Shown here one piece after another: positions 37,013-45,690 of a DNA stretch of 64,000 bases. Position 1 is the stretch's first letter. The number at the start of each line of letters is the position of its first letter. The notes below the pieces were generated by a model, which was not told where the DNA came from, made no database searches, and saw only the letters and a program-made list of their open reading frames with translations. Origin of the DNA: Candidatus Thalassarchaeum betae (GTDB lineage: Archaea; Thermoplasmatota; Poseidoniia; Poseidoniales; Thalassarchaeaceae); contig PSPG01000002.1 of the NCBI GenBank assembly GCA_003193925.1, positions 1 to 64,000 of the forward strand. Reading direction: 5' to 3'. Position numbers and translations under genes: made by a program.

Positions 37013-39391
37013 ATGAGGACTCGTTCAGGTGTGGCGATTATCCTCCTGTTCCTTGTCTCCATGGCACCGGTGGTGCCATTTGCCGCCGCTGACACCGTCA
37101 TCGGCGCCGAAGGGGTCGAACTCCTCGAAGCGGGAGATTTCTCGGACGCCGAGCAGTGGGAGGTGTCCGCCACCGCCGGATTCTCCAGCGAGCAGGCCGA
37201 GCATTCGGGGGGGATGGTCGCCGACGGTGAGCTGTCCTTCACCCACGACAGGCCGGACAACTTCGCGCAACTGACCTCCTGGGCCACATACAGCCCGACT
37301 TCGTCGAACGCCACCCTAGGCCAGCCGGACTCGTACTACACCTGGTCCAAAGGCCCGAACATCACTATGAACGGGTACGACTTCGCGGGACTGCACGGCA
37401 TGCAGATCGCGAACGTCTCCATGGTCCTGCACTTCTCCATCCCCGATGAGCTCTACCAGGACTCGGTGAGGGTCATCCTGCAGAATCACGGCTCCGACAA
37501 GCTGGTGGTGACCTTCGCGAGGACCTTCGGCCCGATTCACAGGATGTCCAATCCCCTCGTTCTGCCGCTGGAAGAAATTATTCAGATGGACTGGGGTTCT
37601 CTCGAGGGCACCCAGTTCACAGTCGACTACGTCTCTCAGGGGACGAGTGACGACTCCGAGATCAGAGTAGATGCGGTCGGGCTGCGGGTCAAGTACCACC
37701 AGCCCTGGTACTCCTTCGAGACCACCAAGGCCATTCACACCGTCACCGGGGTTGATTCGCCGGTGATTGACCACGATCCCTATGACGGGGAGATCGTGGG
37801 GCTGTCACAGGAGAACTGCGGGCTCACCCCCGACGGGCCCGGAATGGGGTACTGGACCTTCGACGTCGAGGTTCCCCCACTGCAGCAATTGGGGCGAATA
37901 CATGTCTATGGGACCGGGAATCACACAATCTGGGCTCTGCCTGACGGAGTCGACGGAGACTACAGCGAGAAGCAATCGGGGGAACTGCTAGATAACCCCG
38001 ATTCCACCCAGCAAATCCGCATCGACATCGAGGACGGATGCATCTCCCTAGCGAGAGTGGATGTCAACGACCCGCACCTCGTGGTCCATGGGGTCGTTTC
38101 AGGGGAGCTCGGAGGCCTAGCCGGCACGAGTTACATTCGATTCGCCATCGGCAGCGATTTAATCGCCAGCATACCGATGGAGGGCGGCGCCTTCGTTATT
38201 GATGTCCCTGTGGGTTACGCTCTGCCTGAACAGTGGGGGGAGATGGTCGCCGGGGTCGCTGCGAGGTTCCAATGGTCCTCGAACGGGACCGCCGAGACCA
38301 CCGTGGTGCACATCCACTCGATCTCCATCACTGGTGGCTACGATGTCGAGTGGGACCTCGACCCTGAGTGCATGCCGCTAGAGGACATGTCATTCGACGA
38401 GGATGACGCGGGTGTACACATCCCGATGGACGTCAGGTGCAGCGACGACATCACCGCACCTGAAGACCTAGCACTGAGCGCAGTCAGCGGAGACCCGACT
38501 GTCATCGAGGCGACCATCGTCGACCAGTATGTCAGGATCCAACCAGTCAGGGACGCTTGGGGCGAGACTACTGTCGAGGTCAAAGTCGAGGACGAACGCG
38601 GCAACATCTGGACGGGTGAGATGAGCATCACGGTGAACCCGATTGAGGACCCTCCGGTCCTCGAGGGGCTCCCCCTCACAGTTTACATCGAGTTGGGCGA
38701 GACGATGGTCGTCGACATCACCGTGAAAGATTCCGACACCCAGTCTCTAACCCTCTCGGCCAGCCGCTCCTGGGCTACTTTCGATGCCGCTGACGATCTG
38801 GTCCTGACTCCGGTTATGGACGGCACCCACATGGTCGAAATCAGTGTCAGCGACGGAACCAACCACATCTCCCAGGTGGTCGAGGTCATCGTGACGGCAA
38901 AACCCGACCTCTTGATCGATTCTATCGACGTGAGGCGGGACGGACTGACCGTTTCGGAGCTGGTACACGGGGATGTCATCGAGATCTACGCCTATGTCAG
39001 GAACGAGGGGCGAGGAGTAGCCGATGCCGTATACGTCAAGTGCACGGTCGGGGGAATCCTGGTCGGTGCTGTCATGGTCGATTCCATAGCACCTGGCGGA
39101 TTAGGCGTAGCAGTCTGCGATGCGCAGGTCTCAGGGCCCGACGATGCCTTGGCCATCGAGGTCATGGCTGACGGCACCGCATCGATAGACGAGACCTCCG
39201 AGAGCAACAACGTCCGCTCGATCACAATGATAGTGAACGAGAGGAAGACCGATTCAGGCAGTGGCCTGATGGACTCTATTGATCGGGGTCCCGCAATCGT
39301 CTTCCTCGCCATAGGGGTCAGCCTGATCGCCCTCACAGCGCTGTATTTCAGCCCCGGCAAGGTGCGCAAATCGTACGAACGCGAAAAGTAG
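37013..39391 (+). CDS. Exported, C-terminally anchored beta-sandwich protein with CARDB domain
   Basis: 792 residues. A signal peptide (VAIILLFLVSMAPVVPFAAA) is followed by lectin-like or jelly-roll beta domains, then a cadherin/Ig-like module whose linker NPIEDPPVLEGLP is typical of such repeats. A CARDB-like domain (PDLLIDSIDVRRDGLTVSEL, then VRNEGRGVADAVYV) follows. A membrane helix (AIVFLAIGVSLIALTALYF) precedes a short basic cytoplasmic end. It lacks the Asp-rich calcium repeats of the other surface proteins. Function unknown; cell-surface binding or adhesion is inferred. Confidence 0.85.
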   Translation: MRTRSGVAIILLFLVSMAPVVPFAAADTVIGAEGVELLEAGDFSDAEQWEVSATAGFSSEQAEHSGGMVADGELSFTHDRPDNFAQLTSWATYSPTSSNATLGQPDSYYTWSKGPNITMNGYDFAGLHGMQIANVSMVLHFSIPDELYQDSVRVILQNHGSDKLVVTFARTFGPIHRMSNPLVLPLEEIIQMDWGSLEGTQFTVDYVSQGTSDDSEIRVDAVGLRVKYHQPWYSFETTKAIHTVTGVDSPVIDHDPYDGEIVGLSQENCGLTPDGPGMGYWTFDVEVPPLQQLGRIHVYGTGNHTIWALPDGVDGDYSEKQSGELLDNPDSTQQIRIDIEDGCISLARVDVNDPHLVVHGVVSGELGGLAGTSYIRFAIGSDLIASIPMEGGAFVIDVPVGYALPEQWGEMVAGVAARFQWSSNGTAETTVVHIHSISITGGYDVEWDLDPECMPLEDMSFDEDDAGVHIPMDVRCSDDITAPEDLALSAVSGDPTVIEATIVDQYVRIQPVRDAWGETTVEVKVEDERGNIWTGEMSITVNPIEDPPVLEGLPLTVYIELGETMVVDITVKDSDTQSLTLSASRSWATFDAADDLVLTPVMDGTHMVEISVSDGTNHISQVVEVIVTAKPDLLIDSIDVRRDGLTVSELVHGDVIEIYAYVRNEGRGVADAVYVKCTVGGILVGAVMVDSIAPGGLGVAVCDAQVSGPDDALAIEVMADGTASIDETSESNNVRSITMIVNERKTDSGSGLMDSIDRGPAIVFLAIGVSLIALTALYFSPGKVRKSYEREK

Positions 39392-39458
39392 CCCAGTAGC
39401 CCGGTTTTCCCTGTTGTCGACCCCCTCTCAGGCTGATAATCAGTCATTTTCAGGGAAT

Positions 39459-39467
39459 AGTTATACC
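39459..39467 (+). promoter_or_regulatory. TATA-like box in the 39392-39608 gap
   Basis: AGTTATACCT on the plus strand, inside an otherwise gene-poor gap. Predicted initiation near 39490 would put the short reading frame at 39539 about 50 nt into the transcript. Confidence 0.4.
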
Positions 39468-39538
39468 TATCGCAAACCCGAAAAGTCACGCCGCGCGAGG
39501 GTGCCTCAGGGTGTTTGGGCCGGTGGTGTGTGATTGAA

Positions 39539-39604
39539 ATGATGAAACTGAAGATTCGTCTGGAGACAGAAGAGTGGATCTACGAAGAGCATGAGATGGC
39601 CTGA
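39539..39604 (+). CDS. Candidate 21-residue microprotein
   Basis: ATG-ATG opens a short frame ending in TGA at 39602-39604. The product is highly charged (MMKLKIRLETEEWIYEEHEM, then Ala). An in-frame TGA lies only two codons upstream, so it cannot be the end of a longer gene. A TATA-like box is about 75 nt upstream and no other gene uses that promoter. It ends 4 bp from the stop of the convergent cbf5 gene. No strong ribosome-binding site was seen. It could also be part of a non-coding RNA. Confidence 0.3.
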   Translation: MMKLKIRLETEEWIYEEHEMA

Positions 39605-39608
39605 GCCC

Positions 39609-40586
39609 TCATTCCCTGGACCAACTCTGAGGATACGTCCCCGTCTCCATCATCACTGCGCGAGCAACAGCTACTTCTCCGGACTTCATTTCAGGCAGGG
39701 AGTCGGTGTCCACGGTCATCCTCGCCACAGAGACCGCTTCTCCCTTGATGCTCTGTAGCAGCACCGTAGCACCTTCAGGAACGCCTCTCGGCGCACGGAC
39801 GACGCCTGGCCTTGCCAGAGGGGCCCCGTGGGAAAGAGCGGCGGCGGCGCCGTCCTTCACGGTAATGGCCGGAAGGCCGGAGAGTAGGGTCTCGACTGGG
39901 GCTATCAGCTTGATCAGGGCGCTGTCGTCACCGTGCTCCCTAGACAAGAACGAAGCATCGGCGAGTTGCTGCATGCTGCATGACATGCTCTGGTCGAAGT
40001 TGCCTGTCCGGTCCCTGTGGAGCTCGGTCAGTTCGCATCTCGTACCCAGCAGCAAGCCAATGTCCTTGGCGAGTGTCCTGACGTAGGTCCCGGCGCTGCA
40101 GGACAACTCGAAAGCCGCGATTCGCGAGTCGGGGTCGGTATCCAACAGCATCAGCGAGTGTATCGTCCTCGTTCGGACCTGTATCTTGACTGCAGACTCC
40201 AATGGCGGGACGTTGTATATCACCCCCGTCAGCTCCGAGAAGATGGCCTCGATCTCAGTCTCCTCCACAGCACGGCCGAAGCGCAGGACACCGACGTACC
40301 TCTTGTCGACCTTGAGGGCCATTTCTGTGAGCTTGGTCGCCTTCCCGCAAAGCAAGGTCAGCAGGCCTGTGGCGAAGGGATCCAGCGTCCCACCGTGTCC
40401 TAATCTGCTGATTCCGAGCAACTCACGGGCCCATGCAGCCAGTTGGTGGCTCGTCGGGCCCCGTGGCTTTTCGACGAGAACTATCCCAGCCGCCAGGAGC
40501 TGCTCCAGCGAGCGTTCGCTGGGATTCGAACCGAAGTTGGGATTAGTTGATGCGGTTGCCAGCTCCCAGTAACCCCCCTCGCCCAT
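39609..40586 (-). CDS. cbf5: rRNA/tRNA pseudouridine synthase Cbf5 (TruB/dyskerin family)
   Basis: 325 residues. VEKPRGPTSHQLAAW begins the catalytic domain, and GHGGTLDPFATGLL holds the catalytic Asp. SCSAGTYVRTLAKDIG is the conserved substrate-binding segment. The C-terminal quarter is a PUA domain (ALSHGAPLARPGVV to the YPQSW end), which bacterial TruB has in reduced form. In archaea Cbf5 works with Nop10, L7Ae and Gar1 in H/ACA-guided pseudouridylation and also alone on tRNA U55. Third gene of a DUF106-cmk-cbf5 unit, a conserved archaeal arrangement. Confidence 0.93.
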   Translation of the reverse strand: MGEGGYWELATASTNPNFGSNPSERSLEQLLAAGIVLVEKPRGPTSHQLAAWARELLGISRLGHGGTLDPFATGLLTLLCGKATKLTEMALKVDKRYVGVLRFGRAVEETEIEAIFSELTGVIYNVPPLESAVKIQVRTRTIHSLMLLDTDPDSRIAAFELSCSAGTYVRTLAKDIGLLLGTRCELTELHRDRTGNFDQSMSCSMQQLADASFLSREHGDDSALIKLIAPVETLLSGLPAITVKDGAAAALSHGAPLARPGVVRAPRGVPEGATVLLQSIKGEAVSVARMTVDTDSLPEMKSGEVAVARAVMMETGTYPQSWSRE

Positions 40587-40595
40587 CGGATCACA

Positions 40596-41129
40596 TCAGT
40601 CAACCAGTTCGGAACTCACCATGCGGAACACCTCGTCGGCATCCAACTCGTCGGCGTCAACCACCAGTGAATAGGGGGCCATGTCATTGAGGTCGATGTC
40701 GTACAGCACGCAGTACCTAGCCATGTCATCCCTCTGCCTCTGCTGAGACAGGGCTAGACAGGTCCCGTAGTCGCCGCCCTCGCGGTTCTGGATCCGGCTC
40801 GCTCTCTCCTCGTCGGATACCGCGACCCAGACCCTGAGGCATTCCAAGCCGAGTTCATGAGCCCACCAGCCGCATAGCCTGCTCTCCACGACCTCAGGAC
40901 CGTCAAGGTCGGTCAGCACCTGTTTCAAGAGCGTGTCCAGAGAGCGGTCGACGTCAAGGTCCTGCTTGCACAGAGCGCTGAACCCCTCGACAGAGAGGCC
41001 TCGCCGTGAGGCCTCCTCCCTGAAGACGTCGCCACCGTTGATCGAGGACCACCCCCGCTCGTCGCACAACTTGCTGACTAGGGTCGAGGTGCCGCTGCCG
41101 GGTGGTCCGCTGACTGTCAGTCTGAGCAT
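40596..41129 (-). CDS. cmk: Archaeal cytidylate (CMP) kinase
   Basis: 177 residues, the short archaeal form. The Walker A loop VSGPPGSGTSTL is at residues 6-17, then NGGDVFREEA, VVESRLCGWWA, and the LID-like DEERASRIQNREG. It phosphorylates CMP and dCMP using ATP. It begins 3 bp after the DUF106 gene and ends 9 bp before cbf5, so the three are cotranscribed. Confidence 0.93.
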   Translation of the reverse strand: MLRLTVSGPPGSGTSTLVSKLCDERGWSSINGGDVFREEASRRGLSVEGFSALCKQDLDVDRSLDTLLKQVLTDLDGPEVVESRLCGWWAHELGLECLRVWVAVSDEERASRIQNREGGDYGTCLALSQQRQRDDMARYCVLYDIDLNDMAPYSLVVDADELDADEVFRMVSSELVD

Positions 41130-41132
41130 AGG

Positions 41133-42062
41133 TCACCTCCATTCATCCCGGCACACTTCGCACCTCAGCCTGCCCTTTGAGGTCCTTGAGACCATGTTCG
41201 AGTCGCAGGACGGGCAAGTGGTTCCCGACTTGGGAGGCGCTGAATGCACGTTGCCGCCTCTCCTCCTCGCTGCTGCGGCGGCTTGGCCCCCCGTCTTGCG
41301 CGGTCCAGCCCTCCTGCGCTGGGCTCTGCGGACCCTCACGTCGTCGCTCGACTTGGCCTTCTCCTCCTCTAGCAGATACAGGAGAGGCTCGGGGATCGGG
41401 TCTCCGGCGACGACGAGCGGATGGCTCCGGTAGCGGAAGAGCTTGATGTGCCGGTCGATGATTCGTCCCAAAGGCGCGCTCATCGTGATGTAGGTGGCAA
41501 TCCAAGCGGGGAATATCCACATCACCCTGTCGTTGAACTCCCACATCGGCACCCAAGGCAGGCTGACGAAGGCCACTCTGAAGGTCTCCACCTCACTGGC
41601 CATCCAACTGAAGATTGCGATGATGAAGACCATCGTGAACATCATCGGCCTCATCATCGCTGACTGCATGGCCATCTGCTCGGGCATCAGTTCCATCTGC
41701 AGCTTCTGCATCTTGTCCGCCCGGGCTGTGTCACGGGCCATCTGGGCCTCTCTGAGTTGCTTACTGACCTGGCGTTGGCGGTGACTGAAATGAGCCTGTC
41801 TCAAGGGGTCCATGAAGAAGGACCGGATGATAGTGTTCACAACCATGATGCTGGAGCCGACGATGAACACCGTCGGAACGAAGTACAACGAGTGGAACGG
41901 GAGCAGGGGTATGAGGACGTAACCCGCCCCGTCGGCCAATGCTATCCGAAGGCTTGGGTTGAGCATCAGCACCACCATCATCACCAGGAGGAAGAGCATT
42001 GGAAGCATCATCGAGGACATGGCCTCGGCCTGCGAGTCGCTGCTGGTGCCCGCTGATGCCAT
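41133..42062 (-). CDS. DUF106 (EMC3/YidC-Oxa1-like) membrane insertase with C-terminal zinc ribbon
   Basis: 309 residues from the ATG at 42062, preceded by GCGAGGG. Three membrane segments are visible: one near residues 22-35 (MLPMLFLLVMMVVLML), one around LYFVPTVFIVGSSIMVV, and one around MMFTMVFIIAIFSWMA. A long cytoplasmic coiled helix (FSHRQRQVSKQLREAQMARD) lies between, as in DUF106. After about residue 225 the chain is Arg/Ala-rich and basic and ends in a CPSC...CEVC zinc ribbon. The core family helps insert membrane proteins cotranslationally; a basic, zinc-ribbon tail would suit ribosome contact (inference). First gene of the DUF106-cmk-cbf5 unit. Confidence 0.88.
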   Translation of the reverse strand: MASAGTSSDSQAEAMSSMMLPMLFLLVMMVVLMLNPSLRIALADGAGYVLIPLLPFHSLYFVPTVFIVGSSIMVVNTIIRSFFMDPLRQAHFSHRQRQVSKQLREAQMARDTARADKMQKLQMELMPEQMAMQSAMMRPMMFTMVFIIAIFSWMASEVETFRVAFVSLPWVPMWEFNDRVMWIFPAWIATYITMSAPLGRIIDRHIKLFRYRSHPLVVAGDPIPEPLLYLLEEEKAKSSDDVRVRRAQRRRAGPRKTGGQAAAAARRRGGNVHSAPPKSGTTCPSCDSNMVSRTSKGRLRCEVCRDEWR

Positions 42063-42131
42063 GTACCCTCGCTCCGCCAGAACAGGATGAACGCTTCGGT
42101 GGACGCCAAAGGCGTCCAATCGGTTCCGCAA

Positions 42132-44723
42132 TCAGAGGGAATAACTGCAGACGACGCATACCGATGCGCCTATTTCCGCCTCGGAACCGCATATTGGGCA
42201 GACCTCGCCCCCAGGCGCACCAGCCGCTTCCTCCTCCTCTGGCTCTTCTTCCTGCGGCTCTGGCTCCCCTTCCTGAGACTCTTCTTCCTGAGGCTCTTCT
42301 CCCTCCGGCTCTGGCTCCTCGGGTTCTGACTCTGGCTCTGGCTGTCTGGGAAGTTCGGGGACCCTCTCCGGGTCCACCCACTCTGGAAGGTTAGGCTCCT
42401 CGTCGACCTCTGCGCCGAAGGTGGCGCCGTGGAAGTCCTGAGCGTCAGAGACCTTGTACTCCGACTCGGGGTCCCCTTGGATCTCGTATGTCACCTCTAT
42501 CCTCTCTCCCCGCTCAATCCTGCCAATCTTCCACTCGGTATGGGTCCCCTCGGGGGCTGCCTCCTTCTTCATGCGCACATCACGCTCGCCGTCAATCGAA
42601 GAGCGCACCGTGGAGTCCTCGATCGAGAAGGTCCCGGGAACCACGTCATGTAGAGCGAGGTCGTCGAGGGCGCTGTCGGAGTTGTTCTCGAACATCAGCA
42701 GGACCTCGTACCTGCCGGCGTTGCCAGCTGGAAAGACCTCCTTTCCAGTGCTCACGTTGCGCCGGCGGTGGACGACTCGCATCTGAGGGGGTCTCTCTAC
42801 GACCCTGGTCGCCACAGGACCAAACTTCTCGGAACCGAAGTCGGCCCTGATGGGGGCTGCTAGGAGCTCGTTCGCCGGAGAGGGGTCTGGTGCATGCAGC
42901 GGATACCTGATCACCATGGTCTTGCCGGGCTGGAGGCCGAGTGGGGCAGAAGTGCCTACGGTGATTCTCAGTCCGTGGCCTTCGCTGTCTGGGGAGATCA
43001 TCCTCTCTTCCAGCTGAATCCCGTTGATCACCTCTATCAGGTACTGCTCCTCATTGAGGTCGGTACCCCCGATCTCGATGCTCACGTCGTCCTGCGAAGG
43101 GGGGTCGAAGATCCCCGGGACGTCATCCAGCAGACGCATGACGTTAATCGGGGCCGAGCCGTTGTTCTCAATCGATATCGTAGCCTCGATATCAGAAGGC
43201 ACGAACGACTTGATCCTAGATTTATCATACTGCTTGAGCAGTACTGCGTCCAGCACGGTCAGTTTCTGCTCCTTCAAGTCGATCGATCCCCTTGACTCGA
43301 CGGCCACACGAGGCAGGATGGAGGACCTGAACTCGTGGGTGAAACTGGGGCTGTCGGCCTCCACCCTCTTCTCCATGGAACTCCAGCTCCCCTCGGGAGG
43401 GACGTCCTGACGGAGGTCAGAGATGTCCAGTATCGGATTTTCTCTGCCGGACTGCCAGACAGTCACCCCCGACAGTGTAACCACGAAGGAGGATCTGTTC
43501 TCGAACACGGACTTGCAGTGCCAGATCCCGGGTCTGTCATCCTCGACCTTGTCGACTCTCATCATGTGTAGGGTGGAGCCGGAGACGCGGTCGAAGTCGG
43601 CTCTCGAGACCGTCGCCTCAGCAGTGTAATTCGCGGAAGCGACGCCGGCGGAAATCTTGTCGACCCCCCCGGTGGTGACTCTGGGCGAGAGGGCGAGCAC
43701 CCTGCTCTCACCGACGTTGAGCCTGCCGATCTCCCAGGAGATATATGAATCCCCGACGCTGTACTCAGGGCCGTCGGGAATGTGGAAGTTGTCCGGGAAG
43801 GTCCTGCTGACCTCGACCTCCAAGAGAGGGCCGGGCGAGATGTTCTCGACCTCGAGCTGCAACTCAATCTCCTGTTGCTCCTCGGAGAAGACCAGTGACA
43901 GACTATCCTCCTGGTCCCTCTCCGGGTTGGTGTCGATGGATTCCTTCAGGACCAGCATCCGAGGACCGCTGGCGGAGTATGGGATTACCGTGTCCTCGGT
44001 GGCCTCGAGCTCCCTCACGGATATCGAGCGCCCTCCGATGTCTGTGGCGCTAGTTGATGAGAGTAGTACCTCTATGTCCCATGCCCTGTGCTTCTTGCTT
44101 GCGTTTCGCAGTATCAGTTCGCCTTCTATGGTCTGCCGCCTGATCGAGCCGTCGGGATTCAGGGTGGAGGTCTCCACTTCGCTCAGGGTGGCGTGTAGCT
44201 TGTCGCCCGGGATCGCGTCCACCTCCCTGGCGGACCTCAGGTGGGGAGAGGAAGCCGGAGCCACTACCGCCTTGGATAGGGCGTCGGCAATGGGGGAGTC
44301 CTCTTCAGAGTCCAAGGAGTCCACGGAGGACTCGGGTTCAGCCCAGTCTATCTCGTCGGCCTCCTGGCTATCTCCCGCACCGCTCAGCGCGGCTAGCGAG
44401 TCCTGTAGAGAAGCAGGCTCCTCAGACTCCTCATCCGGGACATCCAAGCCGGGGGGAGGAGGTGGCGGTGAGTCGGGTCCGGATGGAGTGGGGGAGGGGG
44501 CGTCGAAGCCGGGAGGAGGAGAAGGGGCCTCCCCAGGCTCCTCATCAGGCTCACCCGAAATCTCCCTGTCCTCGAGTTCCATCAAGCCCGGTGGCGGAGG
44601 AGGTGGCGAGGGCGCTTGTTCGCCCTCCGAATCGTCATCCTCCTCTTCCTCGAAACCGGGTGGGGGGGGCGGAGGAGGAGGGAGGGGGAACCCTGAAGGA
44701 GGGGGAGGGGGCTCTTCTGACAT
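42132..44723 (-). CDS. Proline-rich multidomain protein with C-terminal double-Cys zinc ribbon
   Basis: 863 residues from the ATG at 44723. The first about 190 residues are low-complexity Pro/Glu/Ser with four short blocks of the form P(3-8)-G-[FL] followed by acidic residues. About 600 residues of beta-strand-rich domains follow (for example RRQTIEGELILRNASKKHRA, then later SIENNGSAPINVMRLLDDVPG), DUF11-like in rhythm. A Glu/Pro-rich linker leads to CPICGSEAEIGASVCVVC (CxxC-x11-CxxC). No signal peptide or membrane segment is seen, so it is probably cytoplasmic. I do not recognise the family. A TATA box (GGTTATACC, 44767-44775) lies about 48 nt upstream. Confidence 0.85.
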   Translation of the reverse strand: MSEEPPPPPSGFPLPPPPPPPPGFEEEEDDDSEGEQAPSPPPPPPGLMELEDREISGEPDEEPGEAPSPPPGFDAPSPTPSGPDSPPPPPPGLDVPDEESEEPASLQDSLAALSGAGDSQEADEIDWAEPESSVDSLDSEEDSPIADALSKAVVAPASSPHLRSAREVDAIPGDKLHATLSEVETSTLNPDGSIRRQTIEGELILRNASKKHRAWDIEVLLSSTSATDIGGRSISVRELEATEDTVIPYSASGPRMLVLKESIDTNPERDQEDSLSLVFSEEQQEIELQLEVENISPGPLLEVEVSRTFPDNFHIPDGPEYSVGDSYISWEIGRLNVGESRVLALSPRVTTGGVDKISAGVASANYTAEATVSRADFDRVSGSTLHMMRVDKVEDDRPGIWHCKSVFENRSSFVVTLSGVTVWQSGRENPILDISDLRQDVPPEGSWSSMEKRVEADSPSFTHEFRSSILPRVAVESRGSIDLKEQKLTVLDAVLLKQYDKSRIKSFVPSDIEATISIENNGSAPINVMRLLDDVPGIFDPPSQDDVSIEIGGTDLNEEQYLIEVINGIQLEERMISPDSEGHGLRITVGTSAPLGLQPGKTMVIRYPLHAPDPSPANELLAAPIRADFGSEKFGPVATRVVERPPQMRVVHRRRNVSTGKEVFPAGNAGRYEVLLMFENNSDSALDDLALHDVVPGTFSIEDSTVRSSIDGERDVRMKKEAAPEGTHTEWKIGRIERGERIEVTYEIQGDPESEYKVSDAQDFHGATFGAEVDEEPNLPEWVDPERVPELPRQPEPESEPEEPEPEGEEPQEEESQEGEPEPQEEEPEEEEAAGAPGGEVCPICGSEAEIGASVCVVCSYSL

Positions 44724-44766
44724 GGCGCTAACACCCCGATGGGTGGTCGCGGACGTGGCTTGGATT

Positions 44767-44775
44767 GGTATAACC
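44767..44775 (-). promoter_or_regulatory. TATA-like box between the proline-rich gene and the GPN GTPase gene
   Basis: GGTTATACC reads towards the 44723 start (about 48 nt leader). It is nearly symmetric, so it could also serve the divergent gene starting at 44848. Confidence 0.4.
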
Positions 44776-44847
44776 ATTACTTGTCGGACACTGAGCCGAT
44801 GGCAGGGCGTCACGAATGGTTGAAGTTCTCTCGCCCTTGGCGAGAGC

Positions 44848-45690
44848 GTGAGCAATCAGGACGGGACAGCGCCTCCAGTGCTGTTCGTCGTCGGTACCGC
44901 AGGTGCTGGAAAGAGTTCCTTGGTGACTGCCTTCCAACGGTGGGCGCGATTCCTCGAGGTCGATGTACTCGCGATCAACCTCGACCCCGGGGCCGAGAGG
45001 GTGCACTACGACGCGGAGTACGACGTCAGGGACCTCGTTTCGCTGTCTGACGTCATGGTCGAGTACGACCTAGGCCCTAACGGCGCTCAAATCCTGGCCG
45101 CTGACCTGGTGGCGGCACAGGCGACCGAAGTCTTCGACGAGATCGAGGGGCTGTCGTGCGATCTGCTGATTGTCGACACGCCGGGCCAGGTGGAACTGTT
45201 CGCCTTCAGAGAGGCCTCCAACCACCTCGTCAGCGTGATAGGCCAAGGCAGGGCCTGCCTAATCTTCCTGTTCGACCCGATGCTCTCACGGACTCCGAGC
45301 GGCTTCGTGGCGCAGATGCTCCTTTCGGCAATCGTGCACTTCAGGCTGGGGCTCCCTACAGCGAACTTCCTCTCCAAGTCGGACTTATTGGAGCCGGAGA
45401 CCCTCGAGAAGGTGATGGAGTGGGGCGACAACCTGGAGGCGCTGGAGGCCGCGTTGTACGAGGAATCGGCCCAGCAAGCCCTCGACAGCCAGTCCGGCAG
45501 CCAAAGGGCCGAGTTCGCCATAGGCCAGCTCAGGATGATGCAGCACGCGTCGATACAGCCTGGCTTGGTGCCCCTTTCCAGTGAGGAGGAGGAGGGACTT
45601 GCCGACGTGCTGACCTTCGCACAGTCAGTATTCGGCGGAATGGCTGATGCCAGAGACGGATTTGCAGGGGACATAGAGCATGAGAGGTAG
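44848..45690 (+). CDS. GPN-loop GTPase
   Basis: 280 residues. The P-loop GTAGAGKS is at residues 16-23, the GPN insertion (YDLGPNG) at 76-78 and the switch DTPGQVELF follows; FLSKSDLL provides base recognition. Eukaryotic GPN proteins help assemble and import RNA polymerase II; the archaeal role is not settled but dimeric GTP hydrolysis is known. The GTG start at 44848 puts the P-loop at the normal distance. Its end overlaps argF by 11 bp, so the two are cotranscribed. Confidence 0.92.
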   Translation: MSNQDGTAPPVLFVVGTAGAGKSSLVTAFQRWARFLEVDVLAINLDPGAERVHYDAEYDVRDLVSLSDVMVEYDLGPNGAQILAADLVAAQATEVFDEIEGLSCDLLIVDTPGQVELFAFREASNHLVSVIGQGRACLIFLFDPMLSRTPSGFVAQMLLSAIVHFRLGLPTANFLSKSDLLEPETLEKVMEWGDNLEALEAALYEESAQQALDSQSGSQRAEFAIGQLRMMQHASIQPGLVPLSSEEEEGLADVLTFAQSVFGGMADARDGFAGDIEHER

